From Acidimicrobiia bacterium (GTDB lineage Bacteria > Actinomycetota > Acidimicrobiia > IMCC26256 > JAENVU01), in assembly GCA_016650415.1 (NCBI GenBank), contig JAENVU010000481.1, positions 1 to 20,245 of the forward strand: a stretch of DNA of 20,245 nucleotides, given 5' to 3'. The position numbers and the translations under genes are program-made. Below are positions 6,418 through 12,759 of this stretch, in pieces (position 1 is the first letter of the stretch; each line of letters begins with the position of its first letter). The notes under the pieces are model-generated. The model searched no databases, was not told the origin of the DNA, and saw only the letters and a program-made list of their open reading frames with translations.

Positions 6418-8346
6418 GTGGATTCTTGGGGCCTGATTGGCGGAGGAAGTCGTTGGCTGCCGTCCCGACTCGGCCCGGTGGCACGCGCGCTGTCCGCGGT
6501 CCCCGGGCGTCGATTCGGCACCGGGAGAGTTGCCCGAATCTCGGTCGACTGCCTGATTTGGGCGGCCGCGCTCTACGTGGGCCTCGGCCTGCGACTCGAT
6601 TTCAACGCCGAGCGGATCGCGGACTTCGACGTCGCCGTCCTCGTTCCCATCGCCTGCTTGGCATCAGCGGGTTTCGGCTTCATGGTCGGCCTCTACCGCG
6701 GGCGCTGGACGCTCGGCTCGTTCGAGGAAGTCCCCGCGCTCGGGTTCTGTAGCGGACTCACCACGCTGGTGTTGGTCGTCGTCGACGTGACCGTCGACAC
6801 CCGACTCGTCCCGGTCACGAGTGTTCTCATCGCGGGGCTGATCGCCTTTGTCGCGATGGGTGGTGTCCGACATCTCGTGCGCCGCGCCGTGGACCAACAC
6901 CGCCGGGTGCGCGACGACGGGCGGGCTCGCGCGATCGTGTTCGGCGCCGGTGAAGGCGGTCAACGGATGGTCCGTTCGATGCTCTACGAAAGTGGGAGCT
7001 CGTACCACCCGGTGGCAGTGCTCGATGACGATCCGCTCAAGCGGAACCTCTCGGTTCGCGGTGTTCGAGTCGTCGGCGACCGGAGCGTGATCGGAGAGGT
7101 TGCGAAGCGCACGGGCGCGTCCACACTCGTGATCGCGGTGCCGACCGGCGAGGGTGCGCTGATCCGCGACCTGAGCGATTCGGCGCGGGGCGCGGGACTC
7201 GAGGTCCGGGTGGTCCCGTCGGTCGATGAGTTACTCAATGGCAACGTGCGGATCCGAGACCTCCGGGCGCCTACCGAGGCGGACCTGCTCGGACGGCATG
7301 CCATCCAGACCGATCTGGTCGCGGTTTCCGAATATCTCCAGGGGCGCCGAGTGGTGGTTACTGGTGCCGGAGGATCAATCGGTTCGGAACTCTGTCGACA
7401 GATTGCGGCGTTCGACCCGGAACGGCTGGTGATGATCGACCGGGACGAGTCGAATCTCCACGCAGTGCAACTCTCGATCGAAGGGCGCGCCCTGCTTGAT
7501 TCCGCCGATCTCCTGCTCGCCGATATCCGAGACCGGCAGCGAATCTGGGACGCGATGCAGCAGATTCAGCCCGATGTTGTGTTCCACGCGGCGGCCCTGA
7601 AGCACCTGCCGCTGCTCCAGACGCATCCGGTCGAGGCCCTCAAGACGAATGTATGGGGTACGGCCTCGGTGCTCAATGCGGCCGCTGCGGCGGGGGTGTC
7701 GCGCTTCGTCAACATCTCGACGGACAAGGCCGCGAACGCTTCCAGCGTTCTCGGTTACTCCAAGCGGATCGCCGAGGCCCTGACGGCCCACTACGGACAC
7801 ACCGAGCCGGGCCGGTTCCTCAGCGTTCGATTCGGCAACGTCCTCGGCAGCCGGGGCTCAGTGCTCACCACCTTCCGCGCGCAGCTCGAGGCACGCCAGC
7901 CGCTGACCGTGACCGACCCGGACGTCACTCGCTACTTCATGACGGTCGAGGAGGCCGTTCAGTTGGTCATCCAGGCTGGTGCGATCGGTCGCGATGGCGA
8001 GGTGCTGGTCCTCGATATGGGCGACCCGGTTCGGATTGCCGATGTGGCGCGGCAGATGGCGGCGAGCCTCGAGCCGGGATCGGAGATCGTCTTCACTGGG
8101 CTGCGTCCCGGAGAGAAGCTCCACGAGGAGCTGTTCTGTCGCGACGAGATCCCGCGGGCGAGCGAGCACTCGCTGATCCGAACGGTCGAGGTACCGCCGC
8201 TCGCACCGTCGTTGGTGGAGGGGATCGACACCGCCTCCACTCCGGAGGAGATGGTGCGGCTCCTGCGAGAACTCGTCGAAGATATCGACGACCAACGCGT
8301 AATCGACCTTTCCGAGGCCGACTCGCCTCGCGGGGTCGCCGTCTAG
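6418..8346 (+). CDS. CapD/WbpM/FlaA1-family membrane-bound nucleotide-sugar 4,6-dehydratase
   Basis: This 642-residue protein has the full long architecture of the family. Residues 41-150 contain four membrane helices, 170-275 a first nucleotide-binding domain (AIVFGAGEGGQRMV), and 310-600 an extended short-chain dehydrogenase domain with TGAGGSIGSELCRQI and then STDKAA at 434-439. It should convert a UDP-N-acetylhexosamine to its 4-keto-6-deoxy form, using bound NAD(P)+. At the usual catalytic Tyr/Met position, four residues before Lys449, there is Leu445; Tyr447 sits two residues before the Lys (VLGYSKR). RPGEKLHEELF near the C-terminus is typical. The GTG at 6418 gives a normal N-terminus, but its ribosome-binding site is weak. 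It probably supplies a deoxyamino sugar for the nearby polysaccharide. Confidence 0.92.
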   Translation: MDSWGLIGGGSRWLPSRLGPVARALSAVPGRRFGTGRVARISVDCLIWAAALYVGLGLRLDFNAERIADFDVAVLVPIACLASAGFGFMVGLYRGRWTLGSFEEVPALGFCSGLTTLVLVVVDVTVDTRLVPVTSVLIAGLIAFVAMGGVRHLVRRAVDQHRRVRDDGRARAIVFGAGEGGQRMVRSMLYESGSSYHPVAVLDDDPLKRNLSVRGVRVVGDRSVIGEVAKRTGASTLVIAVPTGEGALIRDLSDSARGAGLEVRVVPSVDELLNGNVRIRDLRAPTEADLLGRHAIQTDLVAVSEYLQGRRVVVTGAGGSIGSELCRQIAAFDPERLVMIDRDESNLHAVQLSIEGRALLDSADLLLADIRDRQRIWDAMQQIQPDVVFHAAALKHLPLLQTHPVEALKTNVWGTASVLNAAAAAGVSRFVNISTDKAANASSVLGYSKRIAEALTAHYGHTEPGRFLSVRFGNVLGSRGSVLTTFRAQLEARQPLTVTDPDVTRYFMTVEEAVQLVIQAGAIGRDGEVLVLDMGDPVRIADVARQMAASLEPGSEIVFTGLRPGEKLHEELFCRDEIPRASEHSLIRTVEVPPLAPSLVEGIDTASTPEEMVRLLRELVEDIDDQRVIDLSEADSPRGVAV

Positions 8347-8383
8347 GCTCGCGTCCCGGGCGTTGTGCCGGGGCAGCCGGGGA

Positions 8384-8389
8384 TACGCT
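8384..8389 (+). promoter_or_regulatory. Candidate -10 box (TACGCT) for rmlA
   Basis: TACGCT lies in the 70-base gap before rmlA, and transcription from about 8396 would leave a 20-base leader carrying the AGGAG site at 8407-8411. The same hexamer occurs immediately before the minus-strand phosphodiesterase gene. A TTGTGC at 8363-8368 is only 15 bases upstream, too close for a good -35, so the promoter is tentative. An alternative is read-through from the CapD-type gene. Confidence 0.3.
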
Positions 8390-8416
8390 CGACGGCCTTT
8401 GGATCGAGGAGAAACG

Positions 8417-9286
8417 TTGCGAGGAATTGTGCTCGCCGGCGGCTCGGGCACCCGGCTCGCGCCCATTACCGGTGTCGTCAGCAAACAGCTGCTGCCGGTC
8501 TACGACAAGCCGATGATCTATTACCCCCTGTCGACCCTGATGTCCGCCGGGGTGCGCGAGATTCTCGTCATCTCGACTCCCGAGGATCTGCCGCGGTTCG
8601 AGCGACTGCTTGGCGACGGATCCCAGTGGGGATGCCGAATCGAGTTTGCCGAGCAGCCGCGGCCGGAGGGTCTCGCTCAGGCGTTCCTGATCGGCGAGTC
8701 GTTCATCGGAGCCCATCGCGTGGCGCTCGTGCTGGGCGACAACATCTTCTTCGGCACCAACCTGAGGGAGCGATTGTGGGCGGCCGCAGATGCGCAGGGA
8801 GCGTGTGTGTTCGGGTACCACGTGGCGGATCCGGAACGCTACGGCGTCATCGAGTTCGACATGGACGGCCATCCGACCGCGATTGTCGAGAAACCCGCGG
8901 AACCTCGATCCAACTACGCAGTGCCGGGCCTGTATTTCTTTCCCAATGACGTCGCCGCGGTTGCTCGGACGGTACGGCCGAGTGACCGCGGTGAGTACGA
9001 GATCACCGCGGTGATCGGGCACTACCTCGCGCAGGAGAGCCTGCATGTCGAGATCCTCGACCGGGGGACCGCTTGGCTCGACACCGGGACCGCCGAGTCT
9101 CTGATGCAGGCCGGCCAGTTCGTACAGGTTGTCGAGCAACGCCAGGGCCTCAAGGTCGGGTGTCCCGAGGAGACGGCGTGGCGGGAGGGCTACATTGACG
9201 GCGGGGAGCTCGCCACCTTGGCCGAACCGCTGCGCAAGAGCGGCTACGGCGAATACCTCTTGGAGCTCCTCCGGGAAGGCAAATGA
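8417..9286 (+). CDS. rmlA: Glucose-1-phosphate thymidylyltransferase (RmlA)
   Basis: This 289-residue enzyme joins glucose-1-phosphate and dTTP to give dTDP-glucose, the first step towards dTDP-rhamnose and other dTDP-deoxysugars. The nucleotide-binding signature LAGGSGTRLAPIT starts at residue 6. It continues with KQLLPVYDKPMIYYPLS, LVLGDNIFFG near 104-113, EKPAEPRSNYAVPGLYFF, and GTAWLDTGT. Length matches bacterial RmlA. The start is a TTG at 8417: it has AGGAG at 8407-8411 with five-base spacing and gives the expected N-terminus; an in-frame ATG at 8363 would add unneeded residues. No rmlB, rmlC or rmlD follows, so these must be elsewhere. It is the last polysaccharide gene before the ribosomal operon. 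Confidence 0.95.
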   Translation: MRGIVLAGGSGTRLAPITGVVSKQLLPVYDKPMIYYPLSTLMSAGVREILVISTPEDLPRFERLLGDGSQWGCRIEFAEQPRPEGLAQAFLIGESFIGAHRVALVLGDNIFFGTNLRERLWAAADAQGACVFGYHVADPERYGVIEFDMDGHPTAIVEKPAEPRSNYAVPGLYFFPNDVAAVARTVRPSDRGEYEITAVIGHYLAQESLHVEILDRGTAWLDTGTAESLMQAGQFVQVVEQRQGLKVGCPEETAWREGYIDGGELATLAEPLRKSGYGEYLLELLREGK

Positions 9287-9411
9287 GGCGCTTGCTCGGG
9301 ACGGTCGCAGCCGCCGCGACCCTGACAGTTGCGGGCGCCGTAGGGTTGCGTCACCACCCGACGGCGCGTTTCGCGATTGGAGTCGGTGTCCGGCACTCCC
9401 GCTCTCGTTGA
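9283..9411 (+). CDS. Possible 42-residue small membrane or secreted peptide
   Basis: An ATG at 9283 overlaps the rmlA stop as ATGA and opens 42 codons to a TGA at 9409-9411. The product starts MRRLLGTVAAAATLTVAGAVGL, a basic start followed by one hydrophobic segment of about 16 residues, then a basic tail ending RHSRSR. CCGGGAAGG lies shortly before the ATG. The shape resembles a single-pass small membrane protein or a signal peptide whose mature part has been lost. I know of no family, and chance is a real alternative. Confidence 0.3.
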   Translation: MRRLLGTVAAAATLTVAGAVGLRHHPTARFAIGVGVRHSRSR

Positions 9412-9615
9412 CGCTGGAATGTGCCGGACGCGGCCCCCAACGCCTCAGCGGATCTGCCTGCGGAGGCTCTCGGGCCGGGTCCGTGCAGCTGGGGTTGACT
9501 ACGCCGAGCTATCCGTCGCGGACCGGATTTCCATTCTTTCGGACGGTGCGGCTAACCTGAGCGGCTGCCCCGCGTTCTTCGGCGTGCGATTGCGCGCCCT
9601 TACCCCCGGTGGTGC
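9287..9615 (+). other. Gap between rmlA and infA, with one candidate promoter
   Basis: Apart from the doubtful 42-codon ORF at its left end, no convincing gene lies here. An 81-codon frame (9377-9622) has no recognisable protein features; its TAG falls on the infA start. A perfect TTGACT at 9495-9500 has no good -10 at 16-19 bases. TAACCT at 9553-9558 is the best -10 candidate for the ribosomal operon, with the weak TTCCAT (9529-9534) 18 bases upstream. No T-tailed terminator hairpin is visible. Confidence 0.4.
9553..9558 (+). promoter_or_regulatory. Candidate -10 box (TAACCT) for the infA operon
   Basis: TAACCT fits an actinobacterial TANNNT -10 box and is the last such hexamer before infA. 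The predicted transcript start near 9565 leaves a leader of about 50 bases. The same bases contain the in-frame stop TAA (9553-9555) that bounds the infA reading frame on its 5' side. Confidence 0.35.
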
Positions 9616-9843
9616 ATCGTAGCTAAGCCCAAGGACGACACGATCCTCGTCGAAGGAACAGTGGTTGAACCGCTGCCCAACGCGATGTTCCGCGTCGAGC
9701 TCGAAAATGGACACAAGGTCCTTGCCCATATCTCCGGCAAGATGCGCATGCACTACATCCGCATCCTTCCCGGCGACAAGGTGCAGGTCGAACTCACCCC
9801 GTACGACTTGGCGCGTGGTCGCATCACGTACCGCTACAAGTAG
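9616..9843 (+). CDS. infA: Translation initiation factor IF-1, start codon non-canonical
   Basis: The product binds the 30S ribosomal A site during initiation. The sequence is a textbook single OB-fold IF-1: DDTILVEGTVVEPLPNAMF, then ENGHKVLAHISGKMRMHYIR, and the end YDLARGRITYRYK, about 74 residues. The frame closes upstream at a TAA (9553-9555), and between it and the conserved AKPKDD there is no ATG, GTG or TTG. Candidates are ATC at 9616 (used here because it is an allowed bacterial start), GTA at 9619, exactly where homology puts the first residue, or CTG at 9565. GGTGG at 9608-9612 is the only Shine-Dalgarno-like site and best suits 9619. The first ordinary start, GTG at 9661, would remove strand 1 of the fold. 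The gene is first in the alpha operon. Confidence 0.93.
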   Translation: MVAKPKDDTILVEGTVVEPLPNAMFRVELENGHKVLAHISGKMRMHYIRILPGDKVQVELTPYDLARGRITYRYK

Positions 9844-9855
9844 CAGAGGCTCGCG

Positions 9856-9969
9856 TTGAAGGTTCGTCCGTCAGTCAAGAAGATGTGTGAGAAGTGCAAG
9901 GTGATTCGCCGACATGGTTCGGTCCGAGTCATCTGCGAGAACCCGCGCCATAAACAGCGGCAGGGTTGA
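9856..9969 (+). CDS. rpmJ: 50S ribosomal protein L36, zinc-binding form
   Basis: This 37-residue protein, too short for most ORF lists, is the smallest large-subunit protein. It starts with TTG at 9856, giving KVRPSVKKMCEKCKVIRRHG, and ends NPRHKQRQG. Cys11, Cys14, Cys27 and His32 form the complete zinc ribbon, so it is the C+ paralogue, not the zinc-free form made under zinc starvation. AGAGG at 9845-9849 is six bases before the TTG. It is 12 bases after infA and 31 before rpsM, the standard order. Confidence 0.95.
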   Translation: MKVRPSVKKMCEKCKVIRRHGSVRVICENPRHKQRQG

Positions 9970-10000
9970 GACGCGTGTGTAGGAAGGTGCAAGGTCACGT

Positions 10001-10378
10001 ATGGCTCGTTTAGCTGGTGTCGACATCCCGAGGGAGAAACGCCTCGAGATCTCGCTCACATACATCTTCGGTATTGGTCGCAGCACCTCGGCGCTGATCT
10101 GTCAGCAGACCGGTCTGTCGCCCGACACCCGGGTGCGCGACCTCACCGAAGAGGAAGTCGCATCACTGCGTTCGTTCATCGACGCCAACATCAAGGTCGA
10201 AGGTGACCTGCGCCGCGAGGTTGCCGGTCACATCAAGCGCAAGATCGAGATCGGTACCTACAGCGGCATCCGTCACCGCCGAGGTCTTCCCGTCCGGGGT
10301 CAGCGCACGCGTACCAACGCGCGCACTCGGAAGGGTCCGAAGAAGACGGTGGCCGGTAAGAAGAAGGCGAGGAAGTAG
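10001..10378 (+). CDS. rpsM: 30S ribosomal protein S13
   Basis: This 125-residue protein of the small-subunit head contacts the P-site tRNA and forms bridges to the 50S subunit. The start MARLAGVDIPREKRLEISLT and the block TYIFGIGRS are diagnostic, as are RDLTEEEV and GIRHRRGLPVRGQRT near the C-terminus, followed by the basic tail that reaches the tRNA. Length is normal. The ATG has AGGAAGG at 9981-9987, rather far away, and AAGGT at 9991-9995, five bases upstream. The stop shares one base with the rpsK start (TAGTG). Confidence 0.97.
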   Translation: MARLAGVDIPREKRLEISLTYIFGIGRSTSALICQQTGLSPDTRVRDLTEEEVASLRSFIDANIKVEGDLRREVAGHIKRKIEIGTYSGIRHRRGLPVRGQRTRTNARTRKGPKKTVAGKKKARK

Positions 10379-10776
10379 TGGCAAAGCCTCCTGCAGGAGG
10401 ACGGCGTCCCCGTCGTCGTGAGCGCAAGAACATCACGCACGGGATCGCGCACATCAAGTCTTCGTTCAACAACACGATCATCACGATCTCGGACCAGCAG
10501 GGCAACACGCTGGCCTGGGCGTCGTCGGGCAACGTCGGATTCAAGGGCTCTCGCAAGAGCACGCCGTTCGCCGCGCAACTCGCGGCCGAGACTGCAGCCC
10601 GGCGGGCGATGGAGCACGGCGTCCGCCGGGTCGACGTCGTCGTGAAGGGCCCGGGTTCCGGTCGAGAGACCGCGATCCGTTCCATCCAGAACACCGGCAT
10701 CGAGGTCCTTGGCATCAAGGACGTCACGCCGATTCCGCACAACGGTTGCCGCCCTCCCAAGCGGCGGAGGGTCTAA
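10378..10776 (+). CDS. rpsK: 30S ribosomal protein S11
   Basis: This 132-residue protein of the 30S platform lies near the Shine-Dalgarno helix of 16S rRNA. Recognised from ITHGIAHIKSSFNNTIITIS, then GNTLAWASSGNVGFKGSRKS, VVVKGPGSGRETAIRS, and the C-terminal PHNGCRPPKRRRV. The GTG start at 10378 overlaps the rpsM stop by one base, so translation is coupled. The last codons contain the left arm of a hairpin whose right arm is the ribosome-binding site of rpsD. Confidence 0.97.
   Translation: MAKPPAGGRRPRRRERKNITHGIAHIKSSFNNTIITISDQQGNTLAWASSGNVGFKGSRKSTPFAAQLAAETAARRAMEHGVRRVDVVVKGPGSGRETAIRSIQNTGIEVLGIKDVTPIPHNGCRPPKRRRV
10752..10771 (+). promoter_or_regulatory. Hairpin sequestering the rpsD ribosome-binding site
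   Basis: CCCTCC (10752-10757) and GGAGGG (10766-10771) form a perfect six-pair G/C-rich stem with an eight-base loop. GGAGGG is the Shine-Dalgarno sequence of rpsD, whose GTG follows eight bases later. The left arm lies in the final codons of rpsK, so a ribosome finishing rpsK would open the stem and free the site. This suggests obligatory coupling; regulation by S4 is only a possibility. Confidence 0.4.
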
Positions 10777-10779
10777 CTC

Positions 10780-11397
10780 GTGGCGAGGTACACAGGTCCC
10801 GTATGTCGGCTGTGCCGGCGCGAGCGCATGAAGCTCTTCCTGAAGGGCGCCAAGTGCGACACGATGAAGTGCCCGATCGAGCGCCGGCCCTACCCGCCGG
10901 GTATTCACGGCCGGGGTCGTATCCGCGAGAGCGAGTACATGCTCCAGTTGCGTGAGAAGCAGAAGGCCCGGCGCATCTACGGCGTACTCGAGAAGCAGTT
11001 CCGCAACCTCTACGCGGAAGCCGCTCGTCAGAAGGGCATCACCGGCGAGAATCTGCTCCGTATGCTCGAGCAACGACTCGACAACGTCGTGTTCCGCGCC
11101 GGGTTCGCGAGCAGTCGCAACCAGTCCCGCCAGTGGGTGCGTCACGGTCACGTCCGGGTCAACGGCAAGCGGGTCACGATCCCGTCGTTCATGGTCCGGA
11201 AGGACGATGTCGTCGAGTTCGGCCCGAAGGCCAAGAACATGATCGTGCTGCGACACAACCTCGACACGATCGACCGCACTGTCCCCATGTGGCTCGAAGT
11301 CAGCGGTGAGCAAGCCACCGTGCGCGATCTCCCGATGCGGGAACAGATCGACATCCCGGTGCGCGAACAGCTCATCGTCGAGCTCTACTCCAAGTAA
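10780..11397 (+). CDS. rpsD: 30S ribosomal protein S4, zinc-binding form
   Basis: This 205-residue primary 16S rRNA binder nucleates small-subunit assembly and in many bacteria represses its own operon. The N-terminus reads MARYTGPVCRLCRRE with Cys9, Cys12, Cys26 and Cys31, the zinc-binding C+ form usual in actinobacteria. GIHGRGR and the YGVLEKQFRNLY region follow. The S4 RNA-binding domain lies in the middle (RLDNVVFRAGFASSRNQSRQ, then HGHVRVNGKRV). It ends LIVELYSK, typical. The GTG start is three bases after rpsK, with GGAGGG at 10766-10771. Confidence 0.97.
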   Translation: MARYTGPVCRLCRRERMKLFLKGAKCDTMKCPIERRPYPPGIHGRGRIRESEYMLQLREKQKARRIYGVLEKQFRNLYAEAARQKGITGENLLRMLEQRLDNVVFRAGFASSRNQSRQWVRHGHVRVNGKRVTIPSFMVRKDDVVEFGPKAKNMIVLRHNLDTIDRTVPMWLEVSGEQATVRDLPMREQIDIPVREQLIVELYSK

Positions 11398-11407
11398 CCC
11401 CCGATTT

Positions 11408-11426
11408 CGGACGCCACGCGCGTCCG
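11408..11426 (+). promoter_or_regulatory. Seven-pair hairpin in the rpsD-rpoA gap
   Basis: CGGACGC (11408-11414) pairs perfectly with GCGTCCG (11420-11426) around a five-base loop CACGC. It occupies most of the 44-base gap and ends five bases before the rpoA site GAGGAAG (11431-11437). It lacks a T-tract, so it is not a classical terminator. It might act as a transcript-stability or processing element that adjusts rpoA output relative to the ribosomal genes. Confidence 0.4.
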
Positions 11427-11441
11427 TTGTGAGGAAGCGTC

Positions 11442-12380
11442 ATGCTCATTATTCAGCGTCCCGAGATCGAGGCCGACGAGCCCGAAGGCAACACGCAGCG
11501 GTTCATCATCTCGCCGCTCGAGCCCGGATTCGGTCACACCCTCGGCAACAGCCTGCGGCGCACGCTGCTGTCGTCGATCCCCGGTGGGGCCGTCACCCAG
11601 GTGCGGTTCGACGATGCCCTGCACGAGTTCGACACGATCGCGGGGGTGAAGGAAGACGTCACCGACCTCATCCTGAACCTCAAGGACCTCGTGTTGCAGT
11701 GCGTCTCCGAGGAGCCCGTCACCTTGCGGCTCGACGTGCGCGGCCCGGCCGATGTCACCGCGGCGGCGATCCAGACCACGTCCGATGTGGAGATCCTGAA
11801 CCAGGACCTCCACGTCGCCACGCTCACCGAGAAGGGTCGCCTCGCGATCGACATCACGGTCGAGCAAGGTCGTGGCTACGCGTCGGCCGAGAAGACGAAG
11901 AAGGCGGGTGCGCCGATCGGTGTGATCCCGGTGGACGCGATCTTCTCGCCGGTCCGCCGCGTGAGCTTCGACATCGAGCCCACTCGGGTCGAGCAGGCGA
12001 CGAACTACGACAAGCTCGGCCTCGAGATCGAGACCGACGGTTCGATCACGCCGCGTGACGCACTGGCCTCGGCCGGTGCGACCCTGCGCAACCTCGTGGG
12101 GCTCGTCGCCGACATGTCGGAAGAGCAGCCGGGCCTCGAACTCGGCGAAGTGTCTCCGACGCTGGCGACCTCGCCGGACCTCGAACTGGCGATCGAAGAG
12201 CTGGACCTCTCCGAGCGTCCGCGCAACTGCCTCAAGCGGGCTCGGGTCGACACCATCGGCCAGCTGGTGATGAAGACCGAGGACGACCTCCTCGCCATCA
12301 CCAACTTCGGTCAGAAGTCGCTCGACGAAGTCCTCGTCAAGCTCGACGAGCGGGGCCTCTCGCTGCGGATGAAGGACTGA
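11442..12380 (+). CDS. rpoA: RNA polymerase alpha subunit
   Basis: This 312-residue subunit dimerises to start assembly of RNA polymerase. The N-terminal domain has EPGFGHTLGNSLRRTLLSSI, the dimer and beta-contact signature, and KKAGAPIGVIPVDAIFSPV. After a linker of about 20 residues rich in Glu and Pro comes the C-terminal DNA-binding domain with RPRNCLKRARVDTIGQLV and NFGQKSLDEV. The Arg and Asn matching E. coli Arg265 and Asn268, which read UP elements, are kept. It is somewhat shorter than many actinobacterial alpha subunits, mostly at the C-terminal tail. The ATG start has GAGGAAG at 11431-11437. It is followed after six bases by rplQ. Confidence 0.97.
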   Translation: MLIIQRPEIEADEPEGNTQRFIISPLEPGFGHTLGNSLRRTLLSSIPGGAVTQVRFDDALHEFDTIAGVKEDVTDLILNLKDLVLQCVSEEPVTLRLDVRGPADVTAAAIQTTSDVEILNQDLHVATLTEKGRLAIDITVEQGRGYASAEKTKKAGAPIGVIPVDAIFSPVRRVSFDIEPTRVEQATNYDKLGLEIETDGSITPRDALASAGATLRNLVGLVADMSEEQPGLELGEVSPTLATSPDLELAIEELDLSERPRNCLKRARVDTIGQLVMKTEDDLLAITNFGQKSLDEVLVKLDERGLSLRMKD

Positions 12381-12386
12381 TCTGAC

Positions 12387-12737
12387 ATGCCTCGCCCCAA
12401 GAAGGGTCCGCGCCTCGGCGGGGATCCGCACCACCAGCGTCAGCTCATGGCGAACCTCGCGATCGCATTGTTCGAACACGGTGGCATCACCACGACGGTC
12501 GCCCGCGCCAAGGCGCTGCGGCCGTACGCGGAGAAGCTGATCACCAAGGGCAAGAAGGGTGGCGTGCACCGTCAGCGCCAGGTCGTGGCCACACTGCACG
12601 ACCAGGCCATCGCCCACGAACTCTTCGCGAACATCGCGCCGAAGTATCAGGACCGTAACGGTGGGTACACCCGCATCCTGAAGCTGGGCCCGCGCCCCGG
12701 GGACCAAGCCCCGATGGCACGCATCGAACTCGTCTGA
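12387..12737 (+). CDS. rplQ: 50S ribosomal protein L17
   Basis: This 116-residue large-subunit protein near the exit tunnel is recognised by MPRPKKGPRLGGDPHHQRQ, then ANLAIALFEHGGITTTVARA and KALRPYAEKLITKGKKGG. It ends GPRPGDQAPMARIELV. It lacks the long C-terminal extension found in some actinobacteria. The ATG lies six bases after rpoA, with AAGGA inside the rpoA end acting as ribosome-binding site. It closes the ribosomal part of the operon. Confidence 0.96.
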   Translation: MPRPKKGPRLGGDPHHQRQLMANLAIALFEHGGITTTVARAKALRPYAEKLITKGKKGGVHRQRQVVATLHDQAIAHELFANIAPKYQDRNGGYTRILKLGPRPGDQAPMARIELV

Positions 12738-12759
12738 GTTCCCACACGGCGGGCGTCCG

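Noticed and set aside
8355..8372. CCCGG/CCGGG inverted repeat after the CapD-type gene as terminator
   Set aside because: Only five pairs and no T-tract; such repeats are expected by chance at this base composition.
9377..9622. 81-codon ORF before infA
   Set aside because: No ribosome-binding site, no recognisable features, and it contains the likely infA promoter. Its stop on the infA start is noted but may be chance.
9661..9843. infA starting at GTG 9661
   Set aside because: This would drop the first 15 residues including strand 1 of the OB fold, which are present and conserved upstream in the same frame.
11385..12707. 440-codon minus-strand open frame
   Set aside because: Antisense to rpoA and rplQ, both certain genes; no domain seen.
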